Shown here: positions 1 to 5,162 of the stretch, piece after piece | Numbering within the stretch: position 1 is the first letter of the stretch | How the letters are laid out: every line of letters begins with the position of its first letter | Assembly: GCA_002438065.1 (NCBI GenBank) | Contig: DJSP01000087.1 | Coordinates: 23,250 to 28,411 of the forward strand | DNA: 5,162 nt | Direction: 5' to 3' | Source: Caryophanales bacterium UBA6331 | GTDB taxonomy: Bacteria; Bacillota_I; Bacilli_A; RF39; UBA660 | The notes under the pieces: generated by a model | Told to the model about the DNA's origin: nothing | Databases searched by the model: none | Seen by the model: the letters and a program-made list of their open reading frames with translations, nothing else | Made by a program: the position numbers and the translations under genes

Positions 1-431
1 ATAAAACTATTCACACTACCCAATCCATCAATGAGAGCAACTTATGAAGACAAATATAAATTGTTACCAAGTCCTCATCAAATAAAATTATATGATAAAG
101 AGTCTTTACCTGCTGGAAAAATTCATGCAATACTTTGTAGAGGATTGAATAATAGAGTTAAAGGTCGTGACTTATATGATTATATATTTTTTTTAGCAAG
201 TGATCCAAAAGTTAATATAGAATTATTAAAAAATAAATTAATAGAATCCAATTATATTAATGAAAAAGATGAAGTTGATATTAACGAACTTAAAAAATAT
301 TAATAAATAAATTTAAAAAAATAGATTATACTAAAGCAGTAGAAGATGTTAAACCTTTTATAAAAAATATAGATAATCTAAATCTATGGAGTAAAGAATT
401 CTTTATAGAAATTACAAATAAATTAAAGTAA
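1..431 (+). pseudogene. AbiEii/AbiGii-family nucleotidyltransferase toxin, 3' part, frameshifted
   Basis: The frame is open from base 1, so the 5' end lies outside the window; the ATG at 31 is probably internal. The first segment contains the family's C-terminal signature, K-IHAIL-R, four residues, R-KGRDLYDY (about bases 118-183). AbiEii proteins are nucleotidyltransferase-fold toxins of type IV toxin-antitoxin/abortive-infection systems, usually paired with the AbiEi antitoxin, which would lie upstream here. The frame stops at TAA 301-303, but the remaining family C-terminus continues in another frame from about 294 to TAA 429-431 (IDYTKAVEDVKPF, then LNLWSKEFF). Adding one A to the A6 run at 292-297 rejoins both parts as ELKKILINKFKKIDY. 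This looks like a recent one-base deletion or a sequencing/assembly error. Family assignment is firm; whether the gene is inactive in the cell is not known. Confidence 0.82.
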
Positions 432-464
432 AAATAATTCTGAAACATTTAGAATTATTTTTTT
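430..464 (+). terminator. Intrinsic terminator after the AbiEii-like gene
   Basis: A perfect 12-bp AT-rich stem pairs AAAAATAATTCT (430-441) with its complement at 451-462. It has a 9-base loop and a run of seven T at 458-464. The left arm overlaps the TAA that ends the restored AbiEii-like frame (429-431). That fits the restored frame, not the early TAA at 301, being the original gene end. Confidence 0.78.
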
Positions 465-518
465 AAGTTCGGTTTTCAACTCAAAACGTCCGGTTTTCTT
501 TTTAATCCAAATAAAATA

Positions 519-540
519 TTTTCATTACATTTTCATATAT
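519..540 (+). promoter_or_regulatory. OmpR/PhoB-type operator (direct repeat, 11-base period)
   Basis: TTTTCAT occurs at 519-525 and again at 530-536, giving two half-sites 11 bases apart. That is one helical turn, as expected for tandem binding of an OmpR/PhoB-family dimer. The layout of a 7-base repeat, four A/T-rich bases, and the repeat again resembles the classical pho box. The second half-site sits where a -35 box would be and ends 9 bases before the TATAAT at 545, the geometry of an activator that replaces -35 contacts. It lies directly upstream of a response regulator gene of that family, so autoregulation is likely. A closely similar element is at 2594-2624. Confidence 0.55.
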
Positions 541-544
541 TTGT

Positions 545-550
545 TATAAT
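545..550 (+). promoter_or_regulatory. -10 box of the two-component operon promoter
   Basis: TATAAT matches the sigma-A consensus exactly. At 17-base spacing the -35 position (522-527) reads TCATTA, which is poor, so the promoter probably depends on the upstream direct repeat. Transcription should begin near 557, leaving a leader of about 20 bases before the ATA at 577. Confidence 0.7.
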
Positions 551-561
551 ATAAAGTGATT

Positions 562-570
562 AAGAGGTGG
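562..570 (+). promoter_or_regulatory. Ribosome binding site that places the regulator start at ATA 577
   Basis: AAGAGGTGG is a strong Shine-Dalgarno sequence that lies inside the reading frame which begins at GTG 556. It is therefore useless for that GTG but ideally placed, 6 bases away, for the ATA at 577. The encoded protein from ATA reads (M)KILVVDDE, the normal N-terminus of response regulators. Confidence 0.7.
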
Positions 571-576
571 TTATTT

Positions 577-1239
577 ATAAAAATATTAGTTGTAGATGAT
601 GAATATTTAATAAGAAATGTTATTAAAGAGTACTGTCAAAGTGAAGGATATAAAGTAGATGAAGCAGCAAATGGAGAAGAAGCAATCGATAAAGTTTATG
701 AAAATGATTACGATTTAATAATTATGGATATAATGATGCCAGATATGGATGGTTACGAAGCAAGTAAGGAAATAAAAGATATTAAAGATATTCCAATAAT
801 TATGTTATCGGCACGAACTGAAGAAGAAGATAAGTTAAATGGCTTTGATATTGGAATAGATGATTATGTCACTAAACCATTTAGTCCTAAAGAACTGATG
901 GCCAGAATAAAAGCAGTTACTAAGCGTAACTCCAAAGAACAAATAATTAAATTAGATAAAATTATTTTAAATAATAATACAAGAGAAGTAACTATTGATA
1001 ATAAATCAGTAGAACTAACTCATACCCAATTTGAATTATTATATTTATTTTTATCAAATCCTAATTTAGTACTAACAAGAGAAGATATCATTAATAAAAT
1101 CTTTGGCTTTGATTATGAAGCAAGTGATCGTACAATAGATGCTCATATTAAATTATTAAGAAATAAATTAGGTAAATATAAAAATTATATAAAAACAATA
1201 AGAAAGGTAGGTTATAAATTTGAATATAAAGAAAAATAG
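577..1239 (+). CDS. OmpR/PhoB-family response regulator with probable ATA start
   Basis: This is a cytoplasmic DNA-binding response regulator, about 220 residues, normal for the family. Numbering from ATA as residue 1, the receiver domain (1 to about 117) has the acidic pair D7-D8, phospho-acceptor D51 in LIIMDIMMPDMDG, switch S78 in MLSAR and conserved K100 in TKPF. The C-terminal winged helix (about 123-220) has the recognition-helix stretch SDRTIDAHIKLLRNKLG and the wing sequence IRKVGYKFE. All phosphorylation residues are present, so it should be active. A conventional start, GTG 556, would add seven unusual residues (MIKRWLF), has no ribosome binding site, and falls at the predicted transcription start. 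ATA 577 fits the Shine-Dalgarno and the family N-terminus better. The kinase gene overlaps its 3' end, so they form one operon. The regulon is not identifiable from sequence, but the pho-box-like repeat upstream suggests autoregulation. Confidence 0.9.
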   Translation: MKILVVDDEYLIRNVIKEYCQSEGYKVDEAANGEEAIDKVYENDYDLIIMDIMMPDMDGYEASKEIKDIKDIPIIMLSARTEEEDKLNGFDIGIDDYVTKPFSPKELMARIKAVTKRNSKEQIIKLDKIILNNNTREVTIDNKSVELTHTQFELLYLFLSNPNLVLTREDIINKIFGFDYEASDRTIDAHIKLLRNKLGKYKNYIKTIRKVGYKFEYKEK

Positions 1240-2593
1240 CTTAATGGTAAAAACATTTACCTATCTAATAACCTTTTCAATTACAATTCTTATTTGTTTA
1301 TGGTTATTTCAAGTTGAATTTTTAAAATTATTTTATAAACAATACCAAATAAAAGATATTAAAAACGTCGCATCAGATATTATAAATTCTAATAATATAT
1401 CTAAATTAGAACAAATCGCTTATGAAAAAGATATCTGTATAGAATTAAAAATAGATGATGAAATAATTGATTACAATACTTTAAATAAAGATTGTATATT
1501 AAAAAATAAAAATTCCAAAGTACAAAAACTAAAAGAAAGTTTATATGCTAATAACAAAACAAAAATAGAAACATTAAGAAATCCTTTAACTAATACTAAA
1601 AATTTAATTTATGGTATAGCCTACAGTGATAATGCTTATATTATACTTAATACTCCATTAGAAGATGTAAATAGTACTACTCATATTTTAAGAGGACAAT
1701 TAATTTATATAACATTAATAACAATTTTATTAGCAATTATAGTATCTTACTTTGTATCAAAAATGTTAAATAAACCGATATTAGATATTACTGATAGAGC
1801 TAAGAAAATGGCTAAAGGAGAATATGAACAAAATAATAAAACATATGATATTAAAGAAATAGACGATTTAAATAATGTCTTAAATTATGCTTGTACTGAA
1901 ATAAAGAATACAGATACCTTAAGAAAAGATCTAATGGCTAACGTATCACATGATTTAAAAACGCCTTTAACAATGATTAAAGCCTATGCTGAAATGGCTA
2001 GAGATATTAATAAAGATAATGAAGAAAAAAGAAAAGATAACTTAAATGTTATAATAGATGAATCAGACAGACTAAATATATTAGTTAATGATATCTTAGA
2101 TTTATCCAAAATTGAAAACACTAAAGAAACTTTAAACATTGAAGAATATGATTTAGTAACTGAACTAAAAGAAATAATAAAAAGATATGAAATAATAAAA
2201 GAAACAGAAAATTATAAATTCATTTTAAATATCCCTGAAATAGCAGTAGTTAAAGCAGATAAAAAAAGAATTAATCAAGTTTTATATAATTTAATAAATA
2301 ACGCAATTAATTATACAGGAGAAGATTTAACTGTTAAAATTAATATACTAGAATTAAAGGATAGATATAAAGTAGAAATAATTGATTCAGGTAAAGGTAT
2401 AAATAAAAAAGATTTAAAACTAATTTGGACTAAATATTATAAGAGTGATAAAAATCATCGTAGAAATATTATTGGAACTGGCCTAGGTCTTTCTATAGTA
2501 AAGAATATATTAGAGAATCATAATTTCGAGTATGGAGTAGAAAGTAAATTAAATAAAGGTACAAAATTCTATTTTTACATAAGTAAGAAATAA
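1220..2593 (+). CDS. Membrane sensor histidine kinase partner of the upstream regulator
   Basis: This 457-residue kinase has classical architecture. It has TM1 at about 12-33, an extracellular sensor of about 125 residues, TM2 at about 161-182, HAMP at about 183-233, and HisKA with phospho-acceptor H244 in NVSHDLKTPL. The ATPase domain has an N box around N361 (NLINNAINY), D389 in DSGKGI and the glycine-rich GTGLGLS at 419-425. No cytoplasmic PAS is seen. The sensor domain has two cysteines (C72, C92) but no recognisable ligand motif, so the signal is unknown. The start is TTG 1220, with AGGTAGG (1205-1211 region) 8 bases upstream and a 20-base overlap with the regulator gene. ATG 1244, just after the regulator stop, is an alternative that relies on translational coupling. 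It should autophosphorylate and pass phosphate to the adjacent regulator. Confidence 0.92.
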   Translation: MNIKKNSLMVKTFTYLITFSITILICLWLFQVEFLKLFYKQYQIKDIKNVASDIINSNNISKLEQIAYEKDICIELKIDDEIIDYNTLNKDCILKNKNSKVQKLKESLYANNKTKIETLRNPLTNTKNLIYGIAYSDNAYIILNTPLEDVNSTTHILRGQLIYITLITILLAIIVSYFVSKMLNKPILDITDRAKKMAKGEYEQNNKTYDIKEIDDLNNVLNYACTEIKNTDTLRKDLMANVSHDLKTPLTMIKAYAEMARDINKDNEEKRKDNLNVIIDESDRLNILVNDILDLSKIENTKETLNIEEYDLVTELKEIIKRYEIIKETENYKFILNIPEIAVVKADKKRINQVLYNLINNAINYTGEDLTVKINILELKDRYKVEIIDSGKGINKKDLKLIWTKYYKSDKNHRRNIIGTGLGLSIVKNILENHNFEYGVESKLNKGTKFYFYISKK

Positions 2594-2624
2594 TTTCACA
2601 ATATTTTCACATTCAAATTATATA
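2594..2624 (+). promoter_or_regulatory. Second copy of the operator plus -10 arrangement
   Basis: TTTCA occurs at 2594-2598 and 2605-2609, 11 bases apart. A -10-like TATATA at 2619-2624 stands exactly as far from the second half-site as TATAAT does upstream of the response regulator (14 bases between starts). It begins immediately after the kinase stop codon. There is no -35 match. It probably marks a promoter under the same response regulator, firing near 2631. The evidence is the shared geometry; the base composition is AT-rich, so chance similarity is possible. Confidence 0.42.
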
Positions 2625-2630
2625 TTAAAA

Positions 2631-2755
2631 ATGAAGAAGAAAAGAAAAAATAAAACCAAAAATAATAAAATATAAAAATCATATAATCTCAAACTCACAC
2701 TATTAAAATTTCTTCTTCCTAAAAATAGGCACTTTCTCGCCTGTTTTTATTTTTT
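2631..2755 (+). ncRNA. Predicted short RNA (or kinase 3' untranslated region)
   Basis: This stretch lies between the promoter-like element at 2594-2624 and an intrinsic terminator, giving a transcript of about 125 bases. Its 5' GAAGAAGAAA (2633-2642) is perfectly complementary to TTTCTTCTTC (2709-2718), directly before the terminator hairpin, so the two ends can pair. No protein gene is convincing. A 14-codon lysine/asparagine-rich frame (2631-2675) has no ribosome binding site, although its ATG coincides with the predicted transcription start. The simpler reading is the 3' untranslated region of the kinase mRNA. Confidence 0.35.
2721..2755 (+). terminator. Intrinsic terminator of the two-component/short-RNA region
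   Basis: AAAAATAGGC (2721-2730) pairs with GCCTGTTTTT (2739-2748): ten pairs including one G-T wobble, with an 8-base loop. T-rich sequence follows to 2755. It separates the two-component region from the TasA-like operon. Confidence 0.8.
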
Positions 2756-2778
2756 ATTAAAAATTTATTAAATTTGTA

Positions 2779-2807
2779 TTGAAATTAAATTATTAAAATG
2801 TTAAGAT
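2779..2807 (+). promoter_or_regulatory. Sigma-A promoter of the TasA-like operon
   Basis: TTGAAA (2779-2784) is followed after 17 bases by TAAGAT (2802-2807), which is preceded by TG at 2799-2800 as an extended -10. Transcription should start near 2814, leaving about 20 bases of leader with the AGGAGG ribosome binding site at 2821-2826. An alternative -10, TATAGT at 2813-2818, would put the start inside the ribosome binding site and is less likely. Confidence 0.6.
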
Positions 2808-2834
2808 TTAATTATAGTAAAGGAGGAATAAAGA

Positions 2835-3434
2835 ATGAACGAAAATGGAGGAAAGAGTAGTGCTATTCTATTAACTGTTATTGGTATCGCAACACTCTTA
2901 GTAGTTGTTACAGGTGCAACATTCGCATACTTTGCTGCTATTGTTAACGGTAATGATAAAGCAACATCTGTATATGTTAAAGCTGCAACAAATGGTAGAA
3001 CAATCACATTTGAAGGTGGAGACCCACTAAAACTATCAGGAATTTACCCACGTGAAGAAGCATGGGGAACTAAGAAAGTTAAAATTACCAGTGATGGTGT
3101 AACTGGTGGAGATGCTAATGCAAAATCAAAGTACACATTTAAGATTGTAATTGGAGAAAATGGTTTTACTGATAATAACGATGATAAATATATCCAATAT
3201 ACTTTTACAAATACTAAAAATACTGGAGTTATAGAAGGAACAATGACAGAAGTAGCAACTAAAACTAAAGTTGCTGCTGGTGAAATTGCTCATGGTGAAG
3301 TCTTAAATAGTTCTGATGCAGATATAGAATATCTTTTAACTGTATACTATGTAGATAATCCTAATACTAACCAAAATACAGGTACTGATAGAACATTTAC
3401 TTTCTATATAACTTATACATGGGCAAACGTTTAA
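2835..3434 (+). CDS. Secreted TasA/camelysin-like protein 1
   Basis: This is a 199-residue exported protein. The N-terminus has a short polar start with one lysine (MNENGGK), a hydrophobic core at about 9-26 and the block GATFAYF, typical of SipW-cognate signal peptides in the TasA/camelysin group. Cleavage is expected near that block; the exact bond cannot be fixed. The mature part is rich in Thr, Gly and Asn with alternating beta-like segments (RTITFEGG, YTFKIVI, IQYTFTN, RTFTFYITYTW), consistent with a TasA-like beta-sandwich. It has no cysteine and no LPXTG or membrane anchor. Family members form extracellular fibres or act as surface metalloprotease-like factors; no zinc motif is seen, so a structural role is preferred. 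ATG 2835 has AGGAGG 8 bases upstream. It is cotranscribed with a diverged paralogue 17 bases downstream. Confidence 0.82.
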   Translation: MNENGGKSSAILLTVIGIATLLVVVTGATFAYFAAIVNGNDKATSVYVKAATNGRTITFEGGDPLKLSGIYPREEAWGTKKVKITSDGVTGGDANAKSKYTFKIVIGENGFTDNNDDKYIQYTFTNTKNTGVIEGTMTEVATKTKVAAGEIAHGEVLNSSDADIEYLLTVYYVDNPNTNQNTGTDRTFTFYITYTWANV

Positions 3435-3451
3435 TAAAATAAGGAGGAAAA

Positions 3452-4108
3452 ATGGAAAACAATAAACAAAATACAGCATTATTAATTGTTATAGCTGTTG
3501 CAACTTTACTTGTTGCTGTTGTTGGCGCTACATTTGCATACTTTACTGCTGCATCAAATACTGGAAGTACTGAAACAGTTGAAACTAAAAGTGGTAAGAT
3601 GATAATTAGTTATTCTGATGGAACAAGTGATTTACTTTCATCAACTGATTTTCAACCAGGTGCTGAAATATTAGTCAATAAAACATTCACATTAACTGGA
3701 ACTAATACTACAAGTAACGCAGGACTTAAAATGCCATATAGCATTTATTTAGATTACGTAAACGGATTTACTACTGGACAACTTCATGCTTGGGTAAAAA
3801 GAACAGATAATGAATCAGAAGCAAGCGCTACTATTAAGGGAACGTTAGTAGAAAATATTCCGGAACATGCCGACTATAAAAATTATTATGAATTTGAATT
3901 AGAAACTGGCACAAAGAAATATGCACAGGACAACACAAATAGTGCATTACTACTTGCTACTGGTGATTTTAATGCAAATGTTGATAATTTAGCTATTACA
4001 TTTAATTTATTAATTACATTCCCAGATACTGGAGTGCCTCAAGATACTGAAAAAGGTAAAACATTCACTGGTAAAATTGTAATTAGAGCTGATAAAGCAA
4101 CTGCTTAA
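3452..4108 (+). CDS. Secreted TasA/camelysin-like protein 2
   Basis: This is a 218-residue paralogue of the preceding gene product. It has the same N-terminal plan: polar start MENNKQN, hydrophobic core at about 8-25, then VGATFAYFTA. The region after the signal resembles TasA: a segment of the GxxxxSYSDG type, then LSSTDFQPGAEILVNKTF, then an N-rich turn (GTNTTSNAG) and YSIYLDYVN. The DFQPGAE-K-F pattern corresponds to the PGD-K-F region of TasA/camelysin proteins. There is no cysteine, no sorting signal and no second membrane segment, so it should be released or polymerised outside the cell. Its AAGGAGG (3441-3447) is 4 bases before ATG 3452. The 17-base gap to the upstream gene has no terminator, so the two genes form an operon. 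Substrate status for the downstream signal peptidase is inferred from signal type and adjacency. Confidence 0.84.
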   Translation: MENNKQNTALLIVIAVATLLVAVVGATFAYFTAASNTGSTETVETKSGKMIISYSDGTSDLLSSTDFQPGAEILVNKTFTLTGTNTTSNAGLKMPYSIYLDYVNGFTTGQLHAWVKRTDNESEASATIKGTLVENIPEHADYKNYYEFELETGTKKYAQDNTNSALLLATGDFNANVDNLAITFNLLITFPDTGVPQDTEKGKTFTGKIVIRADKATA

Positions 4109-4118
4109 TTAGAAAGTT

Positions 4119-4139
4119 AAAGCCTATATGGCTTTTTTT
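4119..4139 (+). terminator. Intrinsic terminator after the TasA-like operon
   Basis: AAAGCC (4119-4124) pairs with GGCTTT (4130-4135) across a TATAT loop, followed by an unbroken T run to 4139. The stem is short (6 bp) but the T tract is good. It separates the paired secreted-protein genes from the signal peptidase. Confidence 0.75.
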
Positions 4140-4156
4140 CTTTATAATAATTTATG

Positions 4157-4185
4157 TTGTAATTTCATATTTAATATTATATAAT
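4157..4185 (+). promoter_or_regulatory. Sigma-A promoter of the signal peptidase gene
   Basis: TTGTAA (4157-4162), a 17-base spacer and consensus TATAAT (4180-4185) give a near-standard promoter. The predicted start near 4192 leaves about 20 bases before ATG 4213. The peptidase therefore has its own transcription and is not only a distal gene of the TasA-like operon. Confidence 0.68.
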
Positions 4186-4212
4186 TTTAATAGAATAGAG
4201 AGTTGGTTGGTT

Positions 4213-5130
4213 ATGAAAGTTTCAAAAGACAATAATGAAAAAAATAAAACAACTTTTAAAAAAATAAAACAAATATTAAACTATATTGGAAAAATATTAT
4301 CCTATGCATGTATTGTATTATTAGTCTTAATTGGTATTTTTTTAGTTTATTATATGTCTACAGTACAAAAAGCTAAAAATGATCCTAATTTTAAACCAGT
4401 TATTAGTTTGTATACAATTATATCCGGATCAATGGAACCAGCAATTCATGTATATGATGTTGTGATAAATAAAGCTGTTAATAGTCCTGAAGAGATTAAA
4501 GTGGGAGATGTTATAACATTTGTATCCACAAGTTCAATAAGTGAAGGATTAACTGTAACACATCGAGTTCAAGATATAAAAATTGTAAATGGCGAATATG
4601 AATTTGTAACTAAAGGAGATTATAATCCATCAGCAGATTCTAGTACTGCAAAATATTATAATGTAATAGGTAAAGTTGTATTTAAAATACCTCAACTAGG
4701 TAAAGTTCAATTCTTTGTTGCTAGTAAAGCCGGATGGTTCTTTGTTGTACTTTTACCGGCAATGGGAGTAATTATTTATGATGTAATAAAATTATTTAAA
4801 CTACTTGGTGCTAAAACAACATCTGATAAAATTAAAAATAAAGGTAATAAGAAAAAAATTAACATTAATGTTGATAAGGCAATAGATAATATAAAAAAGA
4901 ATGATTATAGTGGTGATTCATTAAAAGATATAAAAGATAATATATTAAAAGATAATGGTATATCAGATAAAGAAATTAAAGATAGTAATACTTTAATAGA
5001 TAAAGATAACAAAAATGATAATTCAAATTTAAATAATGATAAAAATAAAATAATTAATAATGAAGTTCATTTAACTAAAGAAGATTATTTAAATAGATTA
5101 AATGCATTAAAGAATAGAAATAAAAACTAA
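4213..5130 (+). CDS. sipW: SipW/ER-type signal peptidase I with long cytoplasmic tail
   Basis: This is a membrane signal peptidase of the Ser-His (SipW/Sec11, S26B) type, about 305 residues from ATG 4213. TM1 is at about 29-48. The catalytic domain outside the membrane has ISGSMEP (nucleophile Ser73), VGDVITF (98-104), THRV with His117 replacing the bacterial general-base lysine, and KGDYN with Asp136. TM2 is at about 174-197. The remaining ~105 residues form a cytoplasmic tail rich in Lys, Asn and Asp, which typical SipW proteins of about 190 residues lack; it ends in LTKEDYLNRLNALKNR. Two TasA-like genes with matching signal peptides lie immediately upstream and are the likely substrates. 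GAGAG (4198-4202) is only a weak ribosome binding site. TTG 4207 is an alternative start, but ATG agrees better with the promoter spacing. The symbol is by family resemblance, not proven orthology. Confidence 0.9.
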   Translation: MKVSKDNNEKNKTTFKKIKQILNYIGKILSYACIVLLVLIGIFLVYYMSTVQKAKNDPNFKPVISLYTIISGSMEPAIHVYDVVINKAVNSPEEIKVGDVITFVSTSSISEGLTVTHRVQDIKIVNGEYEFVTKGDYNPSADSSTAKYYNVIGKVVFKIPQLGKVQFFVASKAGWFFVVLLPAMGVIIYDVIKLFKLLGAKTTSDKIKNKGNKKKININVDKAIDNIKKNDYSGDSLKDIKDNILKDNGISDKEIKDSNTLIDKDNKNDNSNLNNDKNKIINNEVHLTKEDYLNRLNALKNRNKN

Positions 5131-5162
5131 ATTAAAATATAATATATGGCAATCGCATAAAA

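Noticed and set aside
289..300. Programmed -1 frameshifting or transcriptional slippage to rescue the AbiEii-like gene
   Set aside because: The site reads CTT AAA AAA TAT with only six A. It is not a canonical heptamer, no strong downstream hairpin is visible, and rescue by polymerase slippage usually involves longer A-runs.
2631..2675. 14-codon lysine-rich frame starting MKKKRKNK
   Set aside because: There is no ribosome binding site, and the composition is what poly-purine AT-rich DNA gives by chance. Only its coincidence with a predicted transcription start is notable, so it was not called as a gene.
2801..3007. Minus-strand 68-codon open frame
   Set aside because: It lies opposite the signal-peptide region of the first TasA-like gene, has no ribosome binding site, and its hydrophobic protein is the complement of that coding sequence.
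4163..4168. TTTCAT in the signal peptidase promoter as a third operator copy
   Set aside because: It is a single half-site with no partner 11 bases away and a different distance to the -10; this promoter also has a usable -35.
4207..4212. TTG 4207 as start of the signal peptidase
   Set aside because: It adds only two residues, lies 4 bases from a weak GAGAG, and fits the -10 to start spacing of the window less well than ATG 4213.
5131..5162. TATAAT at 5138-5143 and GGCAATCGCAT near the window end as a promoter or terminator arm
   Set aside because: No -35 or complementary arm is visible before the window ends, so neither can be supported.
1..5162. Mycoplasma-type code, CRISPR array, tRNA/rRNA genes, insertion sequences
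   Set aside because: No in-frame TGA, no regularly spaced repeats, no tRNA-like or rRNA-like sequence and no transposase or terminal inverted repeats were found.

Overview
The window is very AT-rich, uses the standard code (TGG for Trp, no in-frame TGA), has strong AGGAGG ribosome binding sites, and carries a SipW/TasA-type secretion set. This points to a low-GC Bacillota, probably an uncultured host-associated Bacilli lineage; that placement is inferred from composition and gene content only. All genes are on the + strand.

Layout. (1) Bases 1-431 hold the 3' part of an AbiEii/AbiGii-family nucleotidyltransferase toxin gene. It is broken by an apparent one-base loss in a short A-run and ends in an intrinsic terminator. 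(2) Bases 432-576 are a regulatory region with an OmpR/PhoB-type direct repeat placed in front of a TATAAT box. (3) Bases 577-2593 encode a two-component system: an OmpR/PhoB-family response regulator whose best-supported start is an unusual ATA codon, and an overlapping membrane histidine kinase. (4) Bases 2594-2834 hold no convincing protein gene, but carry a second copy of the operator/-10 arrangement, a predicted short RNA, an intrinsic terminator, and then the promoter of the next operon. (5) Bases 2835-4108 encode two small secreted TasA/camelysin-like proteins with SipW-cognate-type signal peptides, followed by a terminator. (6) Bases 4213-5130 encode an ER/SipW-type (Ser-His) signal peptidase with its own consensus promoter and an unusual charged cytoplasmic tail of about 105 residues.

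How the parts may work together. The signal peptidase is the likely processing enzyme for the two TasA-like proteins, which would be exported and could assemble into surface fibres or matrix. The two-component system probably regulates itself. The matching operator just after the kinase gene suggests it also drives a short transcript ending about 80 bases before the TasA-like operon. A regulatory link from the two-component system to the surface proteins is an attractive but unproven inference.
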